A model generated the notes under the pieces. That model did not search any database and was not told where the DNA came from. It worked only from the letters and a program-made list of their open reading frames with translations. 64,000 nt of DNA, taken from NCBI GenBank assembly GCA_023212645.1, contig JALBYC010000018.1:124001-188000 (forward strand), written 5' to 3'. Origin of the DNA: Farysia itapuensis. Taxonomy: Eukaryota; Basidiomycota; Ustilaginomycetes; Ustilaginales; Ustilaginaceae. Below are positions 58,352 to 64,000 of this stretch, in pieces (position 1 is the first letter of the stretch; the number at the start of each line of letters is the position of its first letter). A program made the position numbers and the translations under genes.

Positions 58352-58604
58352 GCTGAATCGTCTAGGATGCAAGGTCCTGTCGAGGCAAAAGGTGGAAGAA
58401 ACACTGAAGGCCAAATTTTGACAGGTTCGGGTCTCGGAGGTGGAATTTTTGAAAAAAAATTCGCTGCCACAACCGTTTGGGCTTCAAGGACAGGAAAAAA
58501 GGGCAAACCTGCCACACATCTTTCTTGACAGAAGACATCAAGACGGCTCTGCAGCAGATTGACAGACGTTGTCAGCAACCAAGCTGACCTGTCAACCGAG
58601 CGCG
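58352..58604. promoter_or_regulatory. Divergent promoter RPA12 / MDN1 with RRPE-like element
   Basis: 253 bp shared by two ribosome-biogenesis genes. Near the middle is AATTTTTGAAAAAAAATTC (58444-58462), an imperfect palindrome similar to the yeast RRPE (GAAAAATTTT-type) and to the element upstream of EBP2 in this window. CCAAATTTTGAC at about 58411 is a further A/T-rich candidate. Confidence 0.55.
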
Positions 58605-61600
58605 ATGCAGGCTACTGCAACGGCGTCCCAATTCTGGCCAGCCATCGATCTCGACATAGCAAGAAGTTGTGAGTTGCTATGCGACAATCACCCAGAGGAC
58701 CCACGCTTGGCAGCACTTCGCCACAACTTCATAGTGTCGCGCGAGCTGTCTGTCTCTGACCTCTTGGATCAGGTGTCGCTACTCTTGCTCGATGCGGAGC
58801 TGATCTGGGATATCTGTGGTTATTTCAGTCCCTTGCTTTTCGACCTTGCTTATCGTCTTCTGCAGTGTCATGATACCAATACAGACTCGGCAACCACCGC
58901 CCGAGTCTTGCATTGTTTTGCTCTACTCATAGGAGTCTTTCCAGAAGTGTACGACGTCGTCGCCGACTTCGTTACAGGCGTCCACTTCACCGGCTTATCA
59001 CAACGTGCCTCTGCTCAATCCCCTGAAGCACTCAACCAGCTCCTTCTCGACACTTACCGGCTGGCAGCGGCGTCCCCGTTTCTGTTAAAAGATTCCAGAC
59101 TCGCCCACTCGCCAAATGCTTGGGTACATCAACTTGCTACTTCTCCAAATGTGCATCTACCCACCCGTCTTTTGGCTCAGAATCTCTTTGCGCTCATACA
59201 TGGCCTAAGTGAAAGTGCAAAGCTCGATCTTCACGTCCATCATCTAGCAGCCGGGAGACAAACATTACCAGATCTGCAGAGCCAAGATGCTATCGCTGGG
59301 CTTCTTTACCAAGAAGAGCCTCTTAATGTCTGGATCCTTGAAAGTGAAGAATTCCAAAGAATCCGACTGGCCCAGAAAGATTCTGCCGGTTCTGGGAGGC
59401 GGTTCCATGGCGAGTTTCGCCAAAAATCCCGTATGCATGGCCTGGACTACGACGAAATGGTCACGGGTGTAAAGATCTTCGTGAAGGAAGAGGATCTGTC
59501 AATGCGTGTCTGCGTAGTTGGAGGTGTCATACTTTCTCGTACCAAGCCACCGGGCTCATTACCATCGGACTTTGTAGAGACTCGAGGTGTCTCGTCGACT
59601 CTTTCTGATGTTGCGCTTCATCTCTCCAGTGGATTCCCCATTCTGCTATCCGGTCCTCCTTCGAGTGGCAAGAGCAGCTTGATCCGCCATGTCGCACATC
59701 TCATCAAAGGCCAAGAATCTTTGTCAAATAGTAGTCATATTCTCAGCATACAGCTGGGAGATCAGTCTGGCGTTGACGCCAAGCAGCTACTTGGATCGTT
59801 CGTCTCCAGCCCTTCGCAGCCAGGCAAATTCGAATGGTCAGAAGGTGCACTCACCCGAGCTGTGCGTCTAGGCAAGTGGGTAGTCCTCGAGGATATCGAT
59901 AAAGCCAGTTCCGAGGTACTCAGCACTGTCGCTCGTCTCGTTGAGCAGCTAGGCCCCACCAAGCCTCTTGGGTATCGACCATTTATCGATCTAGGGAATC
60001 GCGGTAAGGTCTTTGCTGGTAGTGGTTTTGCTTTGTTCGCTACGCGATCGGTTCAACCTTCCAGCCAAAAGCATTCACAGCCTAGTCGGCCTACCTTCTT
60101 GGGCAGTTCGCATTGGTCAGAAATTCTGCTTAGCCAGCCAGACGAAGGCGACGTACAAGACATTCTTCGTGCCAAACATCCCCTACTGTCTCAGCGACGT
60201 GCGACATTTGTCAATTGTCTCGTTCAAACATGGTACAAGCTCCAGCGCGCGACACTCGCATCTCCGTCTACAACGTCAGCGGCCCAGGCTCAGCACAGCT
60301 TCGCTCCTGCTGGGAGCGTTCGATTTGCTTCCCTCCGTGATCTCATCAAGTGGTTCAGACGTGTCGAGCGTCTGATGGCCGGCGAACTTCATCTCCAGGA
60401 TCCTCTCAGCAATCCTCTCCTGCAAGAGGAAATCTTTGTGGAGGCCTGCGATATCTTCCTCGGTTCTGTGCCTCCTCCTCCCAGACCCTCTACCGGCACT
60501 TCTGGAAAGACAGCAGATCGCTTCAGCGCATTAGTTGAGCTTTTGGCCGAAGAGCTCAACCTGAGTAGCGAGCGAGCTTGGTGGACTTTGCGCGAGAGGA
60601 GACCAGAACTTTCCGTACGTACTGATTCTTCAACAAACGGAATGCACACTCAAGACGGACATGAGTCCGCAAGTCGGGTCAAAATTGGCCGCTGCGAGCT
60701 GCCGCGTCGAGCTCGTGCCGCGGCTAAGAGAGCGCCATCGATCAATCGCCAATTTGCCTTGACAAAACCTTCGCTGTTTTTGCTTGAACAGCTGACTGTT
60801 GCTGCAGCACTGGCAGAACCGGTCTTGCTAGTTGGAGAGACTGGTACGGGCAAGACGACAGTGATTCAGCACCTCGCCTCTCTTCTAGGCCAGCCTATCA
60901 CTGCCCTTAATCTTAGTCAGCAGACGGAGAGCGGCGATCTCCTGGGTGCATTTAAGCCTCTGGACGTCAAAGTTCCTGCCACGGAACTGCACGATACATG
61001 GAGTTCGCTTTTTGCAAGGACCTTCTCCGCTCGTCGCAACGCTCGCTTTGTGGATGCCGAGCGGAAAGCTTTCGTATCAGGCAAATGGGCTCGACTCGCT
61101 GGGCTCTGGCGCGAATCCGTAAAATTGGCTCTGTCTCGGAAGAACTCGTCTGCGAGGGAAGATATTGCAGCTCCCGAAGACGTCAATGCGCAACCAGCAT
61201 CGAGAAAGAAGCGCCGAACGGACGAAGGCATTGCTCCGGGATCGCCTGCAGAGCTTGACGACGCTCAAACCGAAGGTTCACTTGACAGAGAATGGCAAGA
61301 ATTTGATCAGAAAGCCAGAGATTTTGCCATTCAGCACGCCGGAAAGAAGAAGAATCTTGTTTTCTCCTTCGTGGAAGGGCCTTTGGTTAAAGCACTACGC
61401 AATGGCGATTGGATCTTGCTGGACGAGATCAATCTGGCTGCTGCCGAGACTCTTGATGGTCTTACCGGCTTGTTGCAATCTCCGACCTCCAGTGTTACCC
61501 TCACGGAACGCGGTGACCTCGAACCAATCCCCCGACATCCCAACTTTCGTCTCTTCGCCTGCATGAATCCTGCAACTGATGTTGGTAAGAAGGATTTGCC

Positions 61601-64000
61601 GGCTAACCTGCGTTCTCGCTTCACGGAGCTCTATGTACCAAGCCCAGACAGTGACCGCGAGGCTCTTACCTCGATCGTGGACAAGTACATTGGAGAACAC
61701 GCTCTGGGAGATCGGTCAGCTGTAATGGACGTGGCTGAATGCTACGCAGAGATACGCCGCCTGGCAACCAGTCACGAGCTAGCCGATGGTGCCAATCAGC
61801 GGCCGCATTTTTCCATTCGAACCCTTGCTCGCGCGCTCACATTTGCGACGGACATTGCCCCCCAATATGGGCTGCGCAGAAGTCTGTGGGAAGGATTTAT
61901 CATGGCTTTTACGCTTCTTCTTGATGAGGACAGCGCGCGTCGAGTGCGCACTATAATCGAGAGCCAAATCTTGGTCAAGGCCAAAAATGCCAGAGCTATT
62001 GCAATATTTGTCCCTCCGGCACCCAAAGGCGCGGCTGAAGGCAAGTTCGTACAAGTAGGCCCATTCTGGCTACCCACGGGACCCTTGCCCCTCGATACTG
62101 CCGAGGACTACATCCTTACTCCTTCGGTCCAGAGCAAACTAGTGGGCCTATCGAGAGCTGCTCTTACTCGGCGTTTTCCGGTCCTGGTTCAGGGACCGAC
62201 TTCGGCAGGAAAGACCAGTGCTGTAGAGTATCTCGCACGCCGGACTGGGCATCGTTTTGTGCGCATCAACAATCATGAGCACACAGACATTCAGGAGTAC
62301 ATCGGCTCATACGCCTCCGATCCGGATACCGGCAAGCTAAGTTTTCAGGAAGGCTTACTCGTCAGAGCGCTAAGAAGAGGAGATTGGATTGTCCTTGATG
62401 AGCTCAATCTGGCACCCACCGACGTTCTTGAAGCTCTCAATCGACTGCTGGACGACAATCGAGAATTGGTGATACCTGAAACAGGCGAAGTGGTCAAACC
62501 TCATCCTCACTTTATGTTATTTGCCACTCAGAATCCGCCTGGATTATACGCTGGACGCAAGGTGCTTAGTCGAGCTTTCCGCAACCGTTTCCTCGAATTG
62601 CACTTTGACGATGTGCCCCGCGCGGAACTCGAGACCATCCTCACCAATCGTTGCAAGATTGCACCTTCATACGCCTCACGTATCGTCGGAGTTTTCGAGG
62701 AGCTGCAGAAGCGCAGACAAGCGGGAAGAGTTTTCGATACCAAACAAGCCTTTGTCACGCTTCGAGATCTTTTCCGTTGGGGCAACCGTGACGCAATGGG
62801 CTACCAACAGCTCGCTGAAAACGGCTATATGCTCATCGCAGAGCGTGCGAGACGTGACGAGGACAAAGCGACCGTGAAAGAGGTCATTGAGAAGATCATG
62901 AAGATCAAGCTCAATCTCGAAACACTGTACTGCCTCGAGGGTCCTGATTCTGATGCTGCACTAGCTCGAATTGGTAGTGGCATCGGGTCTGCTGTTATAA
63001 AGACTCTCGAGCAAAGCACGATTGTTAGAACGTCAGCATTCCAGCGCCTCGTTTGCCTGGTCGCTACCAGTCTGCGCTATAACGAGCCAGTACTGCTTGT
63101 CGGCGAGACTGGCGCAGGCAAGACCTCTGTCTGCGAGGTACTAGCCGCTGCCCTCGGTCGAGACCTGCATTGCGTCAATTGTCATCAGAATACCGACACA
63201 TCCGATCTGCTGGGTGGTCAGCGTCCTCTACGCAACAGAGCTGCTCTTCAGCAAAATGCTAAAGCTTTGGCTCTTGCCGAGATGGCTGCGCTCAGTATTC
63301 CGGTCGCTCTTCCCAGCGACTGCAAGATCGAGGACGTTTCACGCGCTATCGAAGAAGTCCTGACAAAGATGCCTCACTCGGAATCAGGTTCTGAAGAACA
63401 ATTCTCTGGCAGAGAACGGCTTCAGTCTGCTTTGCGCGCCATTTATCAGTCCACCGCACTCTTTGAGTGGCAAGACGGTCCTCTTGTGCAAGCAATGCGG
63501 TCAGGCGACCATGTCCTTCTCGACGAGATCTCGCTTGCAGACGATAGTGTGCTCGAGCGTCTGAACAGTGTCCTGGAACCTGCCAGAACGCTCGTCTTGG
63601 CCGAAAAAGCCACCTCCTCGAATCAACAAGCTTCGCAGAACTCGACTGCACAGATCGTAGCTCAAGAAGGCTTTCAAGTGCTCGCCACTATGAATCCTGG
63701 CGGCGACTATGGAAAGAAAGAACTTTCTCCCGCGCTGCGAAATCGCTTCACAGAAATTTGGGTACCTCACGTCGATATTCGTGCCGACTTGGTGCAAATC
63801 ATCAATTCTCAGTGGAAGAACAGCAACTTGGTGCAGTGGACCGAGAAGATGATCGACTTTTCCGACTGGTTTATCCATCAGGTCGGTGGGCGAGACCAGT
63901 CTGGGCTGGGACTTCGTGATTTGTTAACTTGGGCTGCTTTCATGAACACCGTTTGCGTCGCAGAAGTTCCTGTCTTATCACCAACGCTCGCTTTTGCCCA
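58605..64000 (+). CDS. MDN1: Midasin (dynein-like AAA ATPase for 60S assembly), partial
   Basis: Open from the ATG at 58605 to the right edge without a stop (about 1798 codons), so the 3' part is missing. It has a helical N-terminal region of about 300 residues and then AAA modules in series. Walker A motifs are GPPSSGKSS (about 350), GETGTGKTT (about 744), GPTSAGKTS (about 1197) and GETGAGKTS (about 1500). The last three are followed by Walker B-like WILLDEINLA, WIVLDELNLAPTDVLEALN and HVLLDEISLADDSVLERLN, and sensor motifs such as LFACMNPATDVGKKDLP. This matches midasin (Rea1/Mdn1, about 4,900 residues, six AAA modules), so four are inside the window. The enzyme removes Rsa4 and Ytm1 from pre-60S particles. 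No introns were noticed. Confidence 0.95.
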   Translation, partial: MQATATASQFWPAIDLDIARSCELLCDNHPEDPRLAALRHNFIVSRELSVSDLLDQVSLLLLDAELIWDICGYFSPLLFDLAYRLLQCHDTNTDSATTARVLHCFALLIGVFPEVYDVVADFVTGVHFTGLSQRASAQSPEALNQLLLDTYRLAAASPFLLKDSRLAHSPNAWVHQLATSPNVHLPTRLLAQNLFALIHGLSESAKLDLHVHHLAAGRQTLPDLQSQDAIAGLLYQEEPLNVWILESEEFQRIRLAQKDSAGSGRRFHGEFRQKSRMHGLDYDEMVTGVKIFVKEEDLSMRVCVVGGVILSRTKPPGSLPSDFVETRGVSSTLSDVALHLSSGFPILLSGPPSSGKSSLIRHVAHLIKGQESLSNSSHILSIQLGDQSGVDAKQLLGSFVSSPSQPGKFEWSEGALTRAVRLGKWVVLEDIDKASSEVLSTVARLVEQLGPTKPLGYRPFIDLGNRGKVFAGSGFALFATRSVQPSSQKHSQPSRPTFLGSSHWSEILLSQPDEGDVQDILRAKHPLLSQRRATFVNCLVQTWYKLQRATLASPSTTSAAQAQHSFAPAGSVRFASLRDLIKWFRRVERLMAGELHLQDPLSNPLLQEEIFVEACDIFLGSVPPPPRPSTGTSGKTADRFSALVELLAEELNLSSERAWWTLRERRPELSVRTDSSTNGMHTQDGHESASRVKIGRCELPRRARAAAKRAPSINRQFALTKPSLFLLEQLTVAAALAEPVLLVGETGTGKTTVIQHLASLLGQPITALNLSQQTESGDLLGAFKPLDVKVPATELHDTWSSLFARTFSARRNARFVDAERKAFVSGKWARLAGLWRESVKLALSRKNSSAREDIAAPEDVNAQPASRKKRRTDEGIAPGSPAELDDAQTEGSLDREWQEFDQKARDFAIQHAGKKKNLVFSFVEGPLVKALRNGDWILLDEINLAAAETLDGLTGLLQSPTSSVTLTERGDLEPIPRHPNFRLFACMNPATDVGKKDLPANLRSRFTELYVPSPDSDREALTSIVDKYIGEHALGDRSAVMDVAECYAEIRRLATSHELADGANQRPHFSIRTLARALTFATDIAPQYGLRRSLWEGFIMAFTLLLDEDSARRVRTIIESQILVKAKNARAIAIFVPPAPKGAAEGKFVQVGPFWLPTGPLPLDTAEDYILTPSVQSKLVGLSRAALTRRFPVLVQGPTSAGKTSAVEYLARRTGHRFVRINNHEHTDIQEYIGSYASDPDTGKLSFQEGLLVRALRRGDWIVLDELNLAPTDVLEALNRLLDDNRELVIPETGEVVKPHPHFMLFATQNPPGLYAGRKVLSRAFRNRFLELHFDDVPRAELETILTNRCKIAPSYASRIVGVFEELQKRRQAGRVFDTKQAFVTLRDLFRWGNRDAMGYQQLAENGYMLIAERARRDEDKATVKEVIEKIMKIKLNLETLYCLEGPDSDAALARIGSGIGSAVIKTLEQSTIVRTSAFQRLVCLVATSLRYNEPVLLVGETGAGKTSVCEVLAAALGRDLHCVNCHQNTDTSDLLGGQRPLRNRAALQQNAKALALAEMAALSIPVALPSDCKIEDVSRAIEEVLTKMPHSESGSEEQFSGRERLQSALRAIYQSTALFEWQDGPLVQAMRSGDHVLLDEISLADDSVLERLNSVLEPARTLVLAEKATSSNQQASQNSTAQIVAQEGFQVLATMNPGGDYGKKELSPALRNRFTEIWVPHVDIRADLVQIINSQWKNSNLVQWTEKMIDFSDWFIHQVGGRDQSGLGLRDLLTWAAFMNTVCVAEVPVLSPTLAFA

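Noticed and set aside
1..64000. Transposon, viral or horizontally acquired segment
   Set aside because: No terminal repeats, integrase, transposase or reverse-transcriptase motifs were seen; composition looks even by eye and genes are typical fungal housekeeping genes.

Overview
The window reads as nuclear chromosomal DNA of a basidiomycete fungus, most likely a smut relative (Ustilaginomycotina). This is inferred from several things: dense, mostly intron-poor genes; short introns (about 55-100 bp) with GTAAGT-type donors and CTRAC branch points; a fungal alpha-aminoadipate lysine gene (homoaconitase); fungal-only families (Zn2Cys6 regulators, DUF2985, Mug190-like lipid-transfer protein, ADP1-like ABCG transporter); and a tRNA-Ala with a pre-tRNA intron. 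No transposon, virus, CRISPR array or secondary-metabolite cluster was seen.

Layout. 0.3-6 kb: a DUF2985 membrane protein and, convergent to it, the ISW2-complex subunit ITC1. 6.2-13.7 kb: LYS4, SVF1, the 75/78-kDa complex I subunit and AHA1. 13.8-18 kb: a Fyv6/FAM192A-like splicing-related protein, PYM, a MAPEG protein and a soluble glutathione transferase. 18-26 kb: NUP107/NUP84, TFIIB, an F-box-like orphan and ribulose-5-phosphate 3-epimerase. 26-35 kb: a Mug190-like SMP/C2 protein, tRNA-Ala(UGC), a CHZ1-like H2A.Z chaperone, COX4 and a nine-exon acyl-CoA synthetase. 35-44 kb: two unrelated Zn2Cys6 transcription factors, one with twelve exons. 44-53 kb: a kelch-repeat membrane protein, a kinase with a C1 domain and an array of RRxS repeats, and EBP2. 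53-64 kb: a tiny hydrophilic protein, an ADP1-like ABCG transporter, RPA12 and the first 1.8 thousand codons of midasin (MDN1), which runs off the right edge.

Functional grouping. Most genes are housekeeping. Many sit as head-to-head pairs sharing short promoters (ITC1/LYS4, SVF1/complex I, PYM/MAPEG, NUP107/TFIIB, COX4/acyl-CoA synthetase, EBP2/small protein, RPA12/MDN1). Three are ribosome-biogenesis genes (EBP2, RPA12, MDN1), and their two promoter regions share an A/T-rich RRPE-like motif. Two are OXPHOS genes. Two neighbouring genes are glutathione/eicosanoid-type enzymes.

The most notable observations are: a possible cryptic peroxisomal signal (SRL) behind the stop codon of the ribulose-phosphate epimerase; a zinc-cluster domain spread over five exons including 18-nt and 10-nt micro-exons; seven tandem 15-residue RRxS repeats in a kinase; and a frame-preserving intron in TFIIB. 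I found no clear evidence of a wholly new multi-gene system. Exon borders were worked out by eye from splice signals, reading frame and family motifs.
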